A stretch of 49,550 bases of DNA from positions 1 to 49,550 of the forward strand of contig JAEDOD010000002.1 in the NCBI GenBank assembly GCA_016302165.1, written 5' to 3'. Under the pieces are notes generated by a model. The model saw only the letters and a program-made list of their open reading frames with translations, did not search any database and was not told the origin of the DNA. This stretch comes from Sphaerochaetaceae bacterium. GTDB lineage: Bacteria > Spirochaetota > Spirochaetia > Sphaerochaetales > Sphaerochaetaceae. Shown here piece after piece: positions 8,509 to 17,631 of this stretch (positions within the stretch are counted from its first letter, which is position 1; each line of letters begins with the position of its first letter). The translations under genes were made by a program, and so were the position numbers.

Positions 8509-8567
8509 ACAGTACACCGAGCAGAAGAAGACTGCCCGGGTTTTATTTTCGTCTTATGAAGTACTGT
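8509..8567 (+). promoter_or_regulatory. Nested inverted repeats in the greA 5' leader
   Basis: A perfect 7-base inverted repeat ACAGTAC/GTACTGT (8509-8515, 8561-8567) encloses a second, AAGAC/GTCTT (8528-8532, 8551-8555). Together they could fold the untranslated leader into a long stem just upstream of the GGAGG at 8572-8576. A competing small hairpin is GCAG/CTGC (8521-8535). Confidence 0.4.
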
Positions 8568-8580
8568 TTATGGAGGCAAT

Positions 8581-11295
8581 ATGTTAGATCTAAAGGCACT
8601 GCTTGCTGAAGAAAAGAACTTGGGCAAAAAGCCCTACATCGTCTATAAGGTCTCTCTTCTTAAGGAAATAGATGATGAAATCATCTCAATCAAGAAGGTT
8701 GAGACAAAGGAAAACATCAGACAGGATGCCATTGAACTTGAGTATACCAATCCAGACTCCATTGTTCTAATGTTTGTCGCAGGAAGGATCAACCTTCTCA
8801 TCAACCCTCATGAGTCCCAGGTCAGACTTACCAATCTGATGAATTCCTTCTATGACAACAGGAATTTCGAATGTGCAGAATTTGTGGCCCAGATCATCAC
8901 TAAGGATGTGGATTCTCCCGTGGCCCTGAGAGTTCTTGGAGACATTGCCAAGAATAGAGGGGAAGAGGATAAGATGTGGGACTATTACAAGAGATATGTC
9001 AGATGTAACAGTACCGACACAGAGATCATCACTCTCCTTGCAGACCACTATCAGGAGATGGATGATGCAAAGAACGCCAAAGACTATTACCAGAGGACTC
9101 TCAACAGACTTCTGATCACTCCAGATCCTGCAAAGTCCCTGGAAGTATTCTCTTCCCTTCTGAAGAATGGAAAGAGCGAGTTCTCCTTCTACTCCACCTA
9201 TATCTCAAAGCTTGGCTCAAATCCTGTAGCCATAGAAATGGGAAAGATGCTCATCAAGAAACTCTTGGAAGAGAAGGCTGCCTTCACTTCCGAAACTACT
9301 CCTGCCATTGTCAGGAGAAATTCTGACAACACCATAGAAGTGTGCAAGGCAATCCTTTCCATAGATCCTGAGAACATGGAGACAAAGGAGATGCTCTCCT
9401 CTGTCCTTAAGGCCAGGTATGGATCCTCATCCAGATATGGAGAAGTATCCAAGAAATATGATGTGCTGAAGTCCCATGAACCTGTTAAGACCCTTGATGA
9501 GTTCCAGAAGAACATTGCATATTCCAAGAATACCTATGTGCTTCAGAACGCAACAGGAAAGGTAGGCATCATCTCTGATGTTGCAAAGGATGGTATGCTT
9601 ACTGTGAAATTCTCCAACCAGGCCAATGACGTGGTGAGAATCAACATCTCCAATGCCATGGTAAGTCTTACAGCCCTTTCCAACAAGGATATCAGGACCA
9701 TCAAGAAAGCCTTGAAGAAGGATGTCATCAGGACAAAGATCTTCGGAGAGGGAGGTTATAACTGGCTTCTGAAGACACTGCTCTTCTCCTCTTCCGACAA
9801 GACAGCGACCATGAAGGAGATGAAGGATACTGTAGTTCCTTCCCTTCTCACGGAGAAGGAGTGGAATACTGCCTCCAAGGAGCTGAAGAATGCAGCTCAG
9901 GAGGATCCATACATCGAGATCATCAGAAACAGCTATCACCTCATGGATTATCCATCATCCAAGGAGGAGAGAGTCTACGATACCTTCCTCAGGACCAAGG
10001 AGTTTGACAAGCGTGTTGCCATCATCCTTGATGCCAGCGAAGACAGCGGAATCAACATCAAGTCTGATGAATTCCTGGAAATGGCAAGATTCTTCTCTTC
10101 TTTCGTCAAGGATAGCTCCAACCTTATCAGCGACCGCATCGAGGCCTTGCTGGTAGTTGAGGACCTTAGCGGTAATGGTGTTCCTGTAACCTCTGAAATC
10201 TCTTTCCAGGAGCTCTACAAGAACCTTTCCATCCAGGAGAAGAAGGATACTTATGTGAAGCTCAGCTGCAAGAGGACCAAGAAGGCATATATCGATCTCC
10301 TTCCTACAGTTGATAAGAAGGCCTTTGATGTACTGGAAGTCATCTTCCCTACCAATCCAACCAAGGAGATGGCAAAGAAGATGCAGTCTCTTGATGAAGG
10401 AAAGTTCAAGAAGTATGTGGTCAAGTGTCTTTCAGACTATATCAATAACGGAACAGCCTTTGGCTTCTTTGTAGACTATGGCATCAAGCTTAAGGATTAT
10501 GGCATCAAGGAAGATGAGTTTATCATCAATGAACTTGACGCCCTTTCTTCCCTCTTCATGTATAGGCTCAGAGACGAGCGCCAGATCAAGATTCTCAGAA
10601 GGGACCTGATTGAGGAGAATAGACTTTCCAAGTATATCTCTTCTGCAAAGGAGGATAATGTAGTCTCCCTTTCTTCCCATCTTTTCTGGAATAACGGAAT
10701 CAGCAAGGAGGAGAAGGAAGCTTTCAAGGCCCAGATTCTTTCCAGATTCCCAAACATGAAGTTTGATGAGGAAAAGAAGAAGCAGGTTGAGGAGAAGCCT
10801 GTGGAGATTTCCGTCCAGCGTGGATTCATGTGCACCAAGGAAAGCTTCGACAGAATGCAGGCAGAGCTGATCGACATCAAGGAAGTCCAGATTCCTCATA
10901 CTCTTAAGGAGATCTCTACAGCCAGGGAGCTGGGAGACCTTAGGGAGAACAGCGAATATCAGTATGCAAAGGAGCATAAGATATTCCTAGACCGTGAGTA
11001 TGAAAGGATTGCCAATGAGCTTTCCAGCGTAAAGATCATGGACAAGGATGATGTACTGGAAGGAAGAGTCGGGTTTGGAACAAAGGTTGTAATCAAGGAT
11101 CTATCCAATGGAAAGGAGAAGGAATATAAATTCTTCGGCAGATGGGAAAGCGATCCAGACAACAACATCGTCGATATCAATGCTCCAATCGGCCAGGCTC
11201 TGATAAACAGCAAGGTTGGAGATGTTGTGGACTATTCCATCAGCGGAAACAAATTCAGCTATGAAGTAATGTCCATAGAGAAGATTGATTTCTGA
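8581..11295 (+). CDS. greA: Long spirochaetal GreA: helical N-terminal region fused to the transcript-cleavage factor
   Basis: GreA rescues backtracked RNA polymerase by stimulating transcript cleavage through its secondary channel. The canonical GreA (~158 residues) occupies only residues 747-904 of this 904-residue protein. ARELGDLRENSEYQYAKE at the coiled-coil tip keeps the acidic pair (Asp786, Glu789, equivalent to E. coli Asp41/Glu44), and a C-terminal FKBP-like domain (IGQALINSKVGDVVDY) follows. The first ~740 residues are Lys/Glu-rich helices with TPR-like stretches (EFVAQIITKDVDSPVALRVLGDIAKNRG). A comparably long GreA is known in Borrelia (about 900 residues, from memory). GGAGG precedes the ATG. 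It is a single-gene unit opposed by its neighbours. The role of the N-terminal region is unknown. Confidence 0.93.
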   Translation: MLDLKALLAEEKNLGKKPYIVYKVSLLKEIDDEIISIKKVETKENIRQDAIELEYTNPDSIVLMFVAGRINLLINPHESQVRLTNLMNSFYDNRNFECAEFVAQIITKDVDSPVALRVLGDIAKNRGEEDKMWDYYKRYVRCNSTDTEIITLLADHYQEMDDAKNAKDYYQRTLNRLLITPDPAKSLEVFSSLLKNGKSEFSFYSTYISKLGSNPVAIEMGKMLIKKLLEEKAAFTSETTPAIVRRNSDNTIEVCKAILSIDPENMETKEMLSSVLKARYGSSSRYGEVSKKYDVLKSHEPVKTLDEFQKNIAYSKNTYVLQNATGKVGIISDVAKDGMLTVKFSNQANDVVRINISNAMVSLTALSNKDIRTIKKALKKDVIRTKIFGEGGYNWLLKTLLFSSSDKTATMKEMKDTVVPSLLTEKEWNTASKELKNAAQEDPYIEIIRNSYHLMDYPSSKEERVYDTFLRTKEFDKRVAIILDASEDSGINIKSDEFLEMARFFSSFVKDSSNLISDRIEALLVVEDLSGNGVPVTSEISFQELYKNLSIQEKKDTYVKLSCKRTKKAYIDLLPTVDKKAFDVLEVIFPTNPTKEMAKKMQSLDEGKFKKYVVKCLSDYINNGTAFGFFVDYGIKLKDYGIKEDEFIINELDALSSLFMYRLRDERQIKILRRDLIEENRLSKYISSAKEDNVVSLSSHLFWNNGISKEEKEAFKAQILSRFPNMKFDEEKKKQVEEKPVEISVQRGFMCTKESFDRMQAELIDIKEVQIPHTLKEISTARELGDLRENSEYQYAKEHKIFLDREYERIANELSSVKIMDKDDVLEGRVGFGTKVVIKDLSNGKEKEYKFFGRWESDPDNNIVDINAPIGQALINSKVGDVVDYSISGNKFSYEVMSIEKIDF

Positions 11296-11312
11296 TTTCT
11301 TTTCTTTCACAG

Positions 11313-11339
11313 CAACGCCCAGGTGACCCCTGGGCATTG
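11313..11339. terminator. Hairpin between convergent greA and tgt
   Basis: Eleven-base arms (11313-11323 and 11329-11339) pair around a five-base loop with a single non-Watson-Crick position (G-U on the minus-strand RNA). The GC-rich core is GCCCAGG/CCTGGGC. It lies between two convergent genes and probably ends both transcripts, although neither side has a long T-run. Confidence 0.6.
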
Positions 11340-11371
11340 TTATGGGAATAACTACCAAATATTTATGAAGC

Positions 11372-12502
11372 CTAGTCTTCCCTGTTGTAGAAGCGCTTCA
11401 GATAGTCACGTTTAAATTCAGTGAATCTATCCTCCTCAATAGCCTTCCTTATCCTATTGATAAAGTCATGGAGATAGTGGAGGTTGTGCTCTGTGGCAAG
11501 CATGCCTCCAAGCATCTCATTGCACTTTATAAGATGGTGCATATATCCAACACTATAGTTTCTGCAGGCTGTGCAGGTACAGCCTTCCTGGATTGGGCCC
11601 TGATTCAATCTGTGCATAGCCTTCTTCAGTGTCAGAAGGCCATCATCGGTGTAGACAGCTCCATTACGGGCAATGCGGGTGGCCAGGACGCAGTCAAAAA
11701 GGTCAATTCCATTCTCGACGCAGTATAGAATATAGTCTGGACTTCCAATACCCATTACATATCTGGGCTTCTCAGGAGTTACGTACTGGGCTGTATATGC
11801 GACCATATCCCTGAACATCTCCCTGCTCTCCCCTACACTTAAGCCTCCAATGGCGATTCCAGGAAAATCCATGTCAGAAAGAGTCAATGCGCTTTCCTTT
11901 CTAAGGTCCTCAAAGAAGTTGCCCTGTACAATTCCAAATAGATTACCAGGAAAGGATTCTCCCAGCTTTCTCTTCTCGACTATGGATCTTTCAGCCCACT
12001 GTCTTGTAATTCTCCAGGCTTCTTCTGCAGCTCTATGGTCAATGCCAGGAGGTGTGCATACATCCAGTACCATGGCAATGTCTGAACCGATGGTCTTCTG
12101 GATATTCACAACCTTTTCTGGGGTGAAGATATGCTTTGATCCATCGATATGGGACTGGAATGTTACTCCACTGTCCTTGATCTTCCTTAAGCCAGAAAGG
12201 GAGAATACCTGAAAGCCGCCGCTGTCTGTAAGGATGTTTCCATTCCAGTGGGAGAAGTTATGGAGCCCACCATAGGCTTCCAACACCTCTAGCCCTGGTC
12301 TCAGATAGAGATGATAGGTATTTGCAAGGATGATCTGGTACCCCATATCCTTTATGGTATCGTGATAGATCCCTTTTACAGTTCCGTTGGTTCCAACAGG
12401 CATAAAGGCTGGTGTCAACACATCTCCATGGGGAAGGTGGACCACTCCAAGCCTTGCATTGGAATTCTTGTCCTTCTTTTTCAGTTCATAAATACTTTTC
12501 AT
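11372..12502 (-). CDS. tgt: Queuine tRNA-ribosyltransferase
   Basis: Tgt swaps guanine-34 for preQ1 in GUN-anticodon tRNAs. The 376 residues match the bacterial enzyme. Visible motifs are MPVGTNGTVKG, LANTYHLYLRPG, the active-site DSGGFQVFSL, GIVQGN, IGGLSVGE and GIDLFDCVLATR with the nucleophilic Asp. The zinc site CTCTACRNYSVGYMHHLI supplies CxCxxC and His. The ATG overlaps the lptG TGA (ATGA). The queuosine enzyme QueA is also in this window at 36186-37238, so the bacterial Q pathway is probably present. Confidence 0.97.
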   Translation of the reverse strand: MKSIYELKKKDKNSNARLGVVHLPHGDVLTPAFMPVGTNGTVKGIYHDTIKDMGYQIILANTYHLYLRPGLEVLEAYGGLHNFSHWNGNILTDSGGFQVFSLSGLRKIKDSGVTFQSHIDGSKHIFTPEKVVNIQKTIGSDIAMVLDVCTPPGIDHRAAEEAWRITRQWAERSIVEKRKLGESFPGNLFGIVQGNFFEDLRKESALTLSDMDFPGIAIGGLSVGESREMFRDMVAYTAQYVTPEKPRYVMGIGSPDYILYCVENGIDLFDCVLATRIARNGAVYTDDGLLTLKKAMHRLNQGPIQEGCTCTACRNYSVGYMHHLIKCNEMLGGMLATEHNLHYLHDFINRIRKAIEEDRFTEFKRDYLKRFYNRED

Positions 12503-13572
12503 AATAGTCTACCGATCCGATCGATTATAAAGTTGATTGCTATTGTCACAATAGGCGGAAGGATCACAGAAAGGGACGGATGGAAGGTCCCTTGATGTGA
12601 TGCAATAGAGAATACCATGTCAGAAACATAATATACAACAGCAATGCATAGGCACTGGATTATTGAAAACAGAAGTACATTCTTTCTTTTTCCATATCCC
12701 ATGGTGGCGGCCACTGTCATCAATACAAATATGGCGACAGGAGAAAACAGAGACCTTAGATAATCAGTACACTTTTCCTGCCAGGCCACAGGTGAGCTTA
12801 GTTTCAGCCTCTTCAGGTAATCAATGGCTGACGATAGACTCATGGTCTCCACATTCAGATTGGCTGACTGGAAGAATTCAGGCCCCATGGAAAAATCTCC
12901 TAACGGATATTGGTCATAGTACTCTGTCTTCACTTCATCATCATTTATCTCAAATACCTTGGCCTTTTCAACGACCCACTGATTGTCCATCCAGAAAGCG
13001 CTTTCACCTTCCACCCTCTCAACTATCCTACCCTCTTCTGTCCTGACTGAGACAGGGCTTAGGATGGTGCTTGAAGATTCAATGTATCTTCTTGTATAGA
13101 CCACATATCCGTTTTCATCCCTAAGGACTATGTTCCTTACATCATTACTTCCACTGAGACCGAACAGTTCCTGCCCCATGATGTCATGCATGGATATGAG
13201 AGGGTTTATCACCACTTCCTTTGCCACCACAGAAATGAAGGTCATAAAAATGGAAAGCAATATTACAGGAAGAGCAATTCTAGCTCTTCCGATACCAGCA
13301 TTGAGTATGGCTATCATCTCATTGTTGGCACTGAGCATTGAAAGGAAATATGTGGTGCTGAAAAGAAAAGCCAGGGAGGAGACCATCATCAGGTATTGCG
13401 GTATAGACAATATGGCATACTTGATTATGCTTGAAACAGGAACTACTCCATTTATGATGGAGTCCATTCTTCCAAAAAGCTCCACAGCTGCAAGGATGAA
13501 GGCAAATACGAATATGGCCACGATGGCCACCTTCAATATTGAAAAAATGATATATCTGTCGATTATCTTCAT
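12499..13572 (-). CDS. lptG: LptF/LptG-family permease, second copy (probable LptG)
   Basis: The product is 357 residues from the ATG at 13572, which overlaps the preceding TGA (ATGA) and has GGAAGG 4 bases upstream. An in-frame ATG farther upstream would add 44 residues without transmembrane character. The YjgP/YjgQ architecture is clear: an N-terminal helix (KIIDRYIIFSILKVAIVAIFVFAFIL), two further helices with MLSANNEMIAILNAGIG, a periplasmic beta-jellyroll region in the middle, and three C-terminal helices. The family forms the inner-membrane LptB2FG transporter that extracts lipopolysaccharide or other lipid cargo. The F/G labels are by order and are uncertain. Confidence 0.85.
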   Translation of the reverse strand: MKIIDRYIIFSILKVAIVAIFVFAFILAAVELFGRMDSIINGVVPVSSIIKYAILSIPQYLMMVSSLAFLFSTTYFLSMLSANNEMIAILNAGIGRARIALPVILLSIFMTFISVVAKEVVINPLISMHDIMGQELFGLSGSNDVRNIVLRDENGYVVYTRRYIESSSTILSPVSVRTEEGRIVERVEGESAFWMDNQWVVEKAKVFEINDDEVKTEYYDQYPLGDFSMGPEFFQSANLNVETMSLSSAIDYLKRLKLSSPVAWQEKCTDYLRSLFSPVAIFVLMTVAATMGYGKRKNVLLFSIIQCLCIAVVYYVSDMVFSIASHQGTFHPSLSVILPPIVTIAINFIIDRIGRLL

Positions 13573-14840
13573 CTTGCCTTCCTGAATATGAATAGCAGTA
13601 TGAATGCTATTGTAGCAATTATGATATCCGGTGACAGGATCAGGAGATAGGGACTGGAGGTTATATTGAAGATCATCAGCTGTGCTCCGAAGAGCATATA
13701 CCAATAGGCCACAGCAATAACTATGGAAATGGCAAAGCCTGTAAGCTTTCCATGCTTCACTCTAAGATTGGAAAGTGGAAGTGTGATTAGAGTCAACACA
13801 AAGCATGCAATGGAAAGGGCGAATTTCTTCCCCAGCTCACTTTTGTAATATTGGCCATATATGTTGGTAGGAGGATCTCCCAGGTAAGAGGCGCTGAGGG
13901 TTGCCATCTCAAGGGTTTCTTTTGACTCTTCCCTGGTAGCAGTGCCCTTGGAGATTGAAGATATTACATTTGATATCTTCATATAGTTCTTTTCCATCTC
14001 TTCAAGCCAGGAAGCCTTGGAGCTTTCATTAGCCTTATTTCTTTCTTCTATGGTCTTTACTAGGTCCCTGGAGGAAAGATTCACAGGACTGGTGGAAGTG
14101 AGGGTTGGAACCTGGGAGGAGAAGTCCAGGAAGATTCTTCCGCTTTCAGCTTCAGCATAGGCATGGGTGAAGCCTGAAGAGGAATCAGTAAGTAAGAGAG
14201 ATGGGGAAGTAAGGTCCAGGGAATAGACGAAATTCTCCTTATCAAGAATATTCATGGACCCGAGCTGGCTGGATACAGCTTCATTATATCTTCCCTCTCC
14301 CTTACTGATGAGAAGGAGATCCTCAATTTCATTTCCTTCGGCTTGGCCGTTGGAAAGGATAATGTTTCCTACGCTGTTCACTCCATTGGATTCAATCTCA
14401 AGAGTAGGCATCTCTGCCATAAGTACAGCCAGTTTATCCCTGTAGATAACACTGGTATATGGCTGCAGCACATCAGCTGTAAGAAAAGTGAGAATTGTTA
14501 TTATGATGGATGCTATTACAAGAGGTGAATATATTCTCAGACTTGATATTCCAAGGCTTCTTATGGCCAGTAGCTCATTACTTGAAGCCATATCCCCCAG
14601 TACCATACTTGATGCTGTAAGAGTAGCAAAAGGAAAGGTATATACCAGGAACTGAGGCATATATAGAAGAACCATCTCCACCATTACAGGAATGGAGATG
14701 TTCTTCAGGAGAATCTTCTGTACCAGAAGAAGTATTGTATTTACAAAAAAGATTGAGAAAAAGAATAGAAATGCAACAAGGAAATTCTTTGTGAACTCCT
14801 TAATTACATATCTGGAAAGAAGATTGGAACTTTTTCCCAT
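13569..14840 (-). CDS. lptF: LptF/LptG-family permease, first copy (probable LptF)
   Basis: The 423-residue protein starts with LLSRYVIKEFTKNFLVAFLFFFSIFFVNTILLLV, typical of YjgP/YjgQ proteins. It has SNELLAIRSLGISSLRIYSPLV after the third helix, a long soluble middle domain (about 140-310) and three C-terminal helices beginning ELGKKFALSIACFVLTLITLPLSN. It is paired head-to-tail with the second permease. Spirochaetes such as Borrelia and Treponema lack classical LPS yet, as I recall, keep such genes, so the cargo is open. The ATG overlaps the dut TAA by one base, with GGAG upstream. Confidence 0.85.
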   Translation of the reverse strand: MGKSSNLLSRYVIKEFTKNFLVAFLFFFSIFFVNTILLLVQKILLKNISIPVMVEMVLLYMPQFLVYTFPFATLTASSMVLGDMASSNELLAIRSLGISSLRIYSPLVIASIIITILTFLTADVLQPYTSVIYRDKLAVLMAEMPTLEIESNGVNSVGNIILSNGQAEGNEIEDLLLISKGEGRYNEAVSSQLGSMNILDKENFVYSLDLTSPSLLLTDSSSGFTHAYAEAESGRIFLDFSSQVPTLTSTSPVNLSSRDLVKTIEERNKANESSKASWLEEMEKNYMKISNVISSISKGTATREESKETLEMATLSASYLGDPPTNIYGQYYKSELGKKFALSIACFVLTLITLPLSNLRVKHGKLTGFAISIVIAVAYWYMLFGAQLMIFNITSSPYLLILSPDIIIATIAFILLFIFRKAR

Positions 14841-15280
14841 TACTTTACTCCAGTGGAACCGAAGCCTCCCTCCCCTCTTTCAGTTTCGTCTAGATCTTCA
14901 GAAAGGAGAATCTCAACCATCTCCACCTTTGCAACTACCAGCTGGGCAATTCTAAGGCCGTCCTCAACAACAAAGTCTTCTTTTGAATGGTTGATAAGGT
15001 TTACCTTAATTTCACCTCTGTAGTCGCTGTCTATGGTACCTGGAGTATTGAGGCATGTAATACCGTTTCTATATGCCAGGCCGGAACGGGGACGGACCTG
15101 AATTTCATATCCATAAGGAATCTCAGCGCAAAGACCTGTAGGAATAAGACGCCACTCTCCCCCTGGAATTACAACCGGGCCCTCCGGCAGGAAGGCCCTG
15201 ACATCCATTCCGGATGCCCCCTTGCTTTCATAGCTAGGGAGCACTACTTCCGGCTTAGTCTTCTTGAATCGGACAATCAT
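14840..15280 (-). CDS. dut: Deoxyuridine 5'-triphosphate nucleotidohydrolase
   Basis: dUTPase converts dUTP to dUMP and pyrophosphate, keeping uracil out of DNA and feeding dTMP synthesis. The 146 residues carry the five motifs of the trimeric family: GASGMDVRA (I), RPRSGLAYRNGI (II), NTPGTIDSDYRGEIKVNLIN (III, catalytic Asp), GLRIAQLVV (IV) and the C-terminal ETERGEGGFGSTG (V). The start overlaps the pnp stop (ATGA) with AAGGA upstream. The product of tmk at 35591 acts two steps later in the same pathway. Confidence 0.97.
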   Translation of the reverse strand: MIVRFKKTKPEVVLPSYESKGASGMDVRAFLPEGPVVIPGGEWRLIPTGLCAEIPYGYEIQVRPRSGLAYRNGITCLNTPGTIDSDYRGEIKVNLINHSKEDFVVEDGLRIAQLVVAKVEMVEILLSEDLDETERGEGGFGSTGVK

Positions 15281-17547
15281 TCAGCGTCCTTGTTTTCCTT
15301 CTTCTCAGGTCTGCCTTCCCTTCTGAAGTCTCTTCTTGGACCGCGGTTATCTCTATCACGCCTATCTCTGGAGTAATCTCTTCTACCTCTGTCTTCCTTC
15401 TTCTCTTCCTTCTTTTCACCGTCTTCAGAAGAGAAGTTCTCATTGCCTGGCTGAGCATCGATGTAGGAAAGGTTGAGTCTACCCATTCTATCGATTTCGA
15501 TAAGCTTTACATCAACTTCCTGGCCAACTTCAAGAACGTCAGAAACATTCTTTACTCTGTCATGGGAAAGCTTGGAAATGTGGCAGAGGCCTTCCTTTCC
15601 AGGAAGAATTTCGATGAATGCACCGAAGTCTACGATTCTCTTTACTGTTCCATGGTAGATCTTGCCGCACTCAGGCTCCTCGATGATTGCTTCAACAAGC
15701 TTCTTGGCTTCCTGGGCTGCAGCATTGTTCTTTCCATAGATCATGACTGTACCATCATCATCGATGTTGATCTCAGCACCAGACTGCTCTGCAATGGCTC
15801 TGATGGTCTTTCCACCTGTTCCGATTACAGCACCGATCTTATCTTCTGGAACCTTAAGGGAAAGGATCTTTGGAGCAAGTGGGCTGACCTCAGCACGTGG
15901 AGCAGGAAGAACATCACCCATAATGGAAAGGATGTGCATCCTGCCTTCCTTAGCCTGGGCAAGAGCCTTCTTCATGATCTCAGGTGTAACGCCTGCAATC
16001 TTGATATCCATCTGGAAAGCTGTGATACCGTCTCTGGTTCCTGCTACCTTGAAGTCCATGTCTCCAAGATGGTCCTCTTCACCAAGGATATCTGAAAGCA
16101 CTACATATCTGGAGTAGTCAGCACCTTCTGTAATGAGGCCCATGGCGATACCTGCAACTGGCTTTGAGATTGGAACACCTGCATCCATAAGGGAGAGACA
16201 TCCACCGCAGACAGAAGCCATTGAAGAGGAACCGTTGGATTCCATGATTTCAGATACCACTCTTATTGTATATGGGAAGTTGTCTTTCTTTGGAACAACA
16301 GCCTCAAGAGCCCTCTGGGCAAGGTGACCATGTCCAATCTCTCTTCTTCCTGTTGTAAGTCTTCCGCACTCACCTACTGAGTATGGAGGGAAGTTGTAGT
16401 GGAGCATGAAGTTGGAGTATGTCTTCTCGCCGTCGATATTGTCGAAAAGCTGCTCGTCGCTGACAGTTCCAAGAGTTGTTACAGCAAGGGACTGTGTCTC
16501 TCCTCTTGTGAAGAGGGCACTGCCGTGTGTGCATGGAAGGACACCAACTTCACAGGTGATAGGTCTGATTTCAGTAACCTTTCTTCCATCAGTTCTTACA
16601 CCGTCGTTAAGGATGGAAGCACGGAGGATGTTATACTCCATGTCGTCGAACATCTTGATTACCTGACCCATTCTCTTTGGATCCTCGGCAATGAGAGCTG
16701 AATACTTCTCGATGACACGGCGGTGGACTTCGCTAAGTGCATTTCCTCTGTTCATCTTTCCCTTGACGAAGGAAGCTTCCTTCTCAAGTGGATATGCATA
16801 TTCCTTAAGTTCCTCCATCCAGGAAAGGTCCTCTTCCTCGATTTCCATAAGAGGAAGCTTTTCCTTTCCACAGAGCTCTCTCATCTTTGTCTGGGCTTCA
16901 CAGATACTTGTGATTACAGGCTGAGCTGCAGCAATGGCTCCAAGCATGTCGTCTTCAGAGACTTCATGGGCTCCACCCTCAACCATGGTGATACCATCAT
17001 GGGTTCCTGCAACTACAATGTCCAGATCAGCGTGAGGAATCTGCTGGAATGTAGGGTTGATTACAAATTCATCTCCAATCTTTGCGACCCTTACAGCTGC
17101 AATAGGTCCATAGAATGGAATATCAGAAATGGTGACGGCACAGGAAGCTGCGTTGATGGCCACGATGTCTGGAGTGTGGATCATGTCAGATGACACAACT
17201 GTAGGGACAATCTGGATCTCTCTTCCGAATGCCTTGTCAAAAAGAGGTCTCATAGGTCTGTCAATGAGACGGGATACAAGGATTTCCTTATCCTTTGGCT
17301 TTGACTCCCTCTTCAGGAAGCCTCCAGGAATCTTTCCTGCTGCATAATACTTTTCGTTGTACTCAACAGATACTGGTACGTAGTCAAGGGGTTCGCTTGG
17401 AGCTTCTCCGCAACATACTGTAGCAATGACGACAGATCCTGCATATCTGGCAAAGACACAACCGTTTGCCTGCTTGCCGATCTTACCTGTCTCGAATGTA
17501 AGGTCAATTCCCCCTACGTTTACGGACACTGTTGTTAGATTTGACAT
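15277..17547 (-). CDS. pnp: Polyribonucleotide nucleotidyltransferase
   Basis: PNPase degrades RNA 3'-to-5' by phosphorolysis. The 756 residues show two RNase PH domains (FETGKIGKQANGCVFARYAGSVVIATV near the N terminus; RTDGRKVTEIRPITCEVGVLPCTHGSALFTRGETQ in the middle). A KH domain (KVPEDKIGAVIGTGGKTIRAI) and an S1 domain (GTVKRIVDFGAFIEILPGKEGLCHISKL) follow. The final ~50 residues are an Arg/Asp/Gly-rich tail (RGRRDYSRDRRDRDNRG) beyond the usual end, which may bind RNA or partner proteins. It follows rpsO with a hairpin between, the classic rpsO-pnp order. Confidence 0.98.
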   Translation of the reverse strand: MSNLTTVSVNVGGIDLTFETGKIGKQANGCVFARYAGSVVIATVCCGEAPSEPLDYVPVSVEYNEKYYAAGKIPGGFLKRESKPKDKEILVSRLIDRPMRPLFDKAFGREIQIVPTVVSSDMIHTPDIVAINAASCAVTISDIPFYGPIAAVRVAKIGDEFVINPTFQQIPHADLDIVVAGTHDGITMVEGGAHEVSEDDMLGAIAAAQPVITSICEAQTKMRELCGKEKLPLMEIEEEDLSWMEELKEYAYPLEKEASFVKGKMNRGNALSEVHRRVIEKYSALIAEDPKRMGQVIKMFDDMEYNILRASILNDGVRTDGRKVTEIRPITCEVGVLPCTHGSALFTRGETQSLAVTTLGTVSDEQLFDNIDGEKTYSNFMLHYNFPPYSVGECGRLTTGRREIGHGHLAQRALEAVVPKKDNFPYTIRVVSEIMESNGSSSMASVCGGCLSLMDAGVPISKPVAGIAMGLITEGADYSRYVVLSDILGEEDHLGDMDFKVAGTRDGITAFQMDIKIAGVTPEIMKKALAQAKEGRMHILSIMGDVLPAPRAEVSPLAPKILSLKVPEDKIGAVIGTGGKTIRAIAEQSGAEINIDDDGTVMIYGKNNAAAQEAKKLVEAIIEEPECGKIYHGTVKRIVDFGAFIEILPGKEGLCHISKLSHDRVKNVSDVLEVGQEVDVKLIEIDRMGRLNLSYIDAQPGNENFSSEDGEKKEEKKEDRGRRDYSRDRRDRDNRGPRRDFRREGRPEKKENKDAE

Positions 17548-17597
17548 TAATTTTTCCTTCTTTCTTTCTTTTTTTGTTCTTTATAGTTCAGTTCAAG

Positions 17598-17619
17598 AAG
17601 CCAGAGATGACTCTGGCTT
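17598..17619 (-). promoter_or_regulatory. rpsO-pnp intergenic hairpin
   Basis: A perfect 9-base stem, AAGCCAGAG/CTCTGGCTT with a four-base loop, lies in the 84-base gap between rpsO and pnp. No T-run follows on the minus strand, so it is better read as an mRNA processing or stability element, comparable in position to the RNase III-processed pnp leader of E. coli, or as the 3' end of an rpsO transcript. Confidence 0.6.
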
Positions 17620-17631
17620 CCTTCTTATTTC

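Noticed and set aside
10432..10977. 181-codon open frame opposite the greA fusion gene
   Set aside because: It is antisense to a continuous greA frame and its sequence is Leu/Ile-rich without motifs, so it is a shadow.
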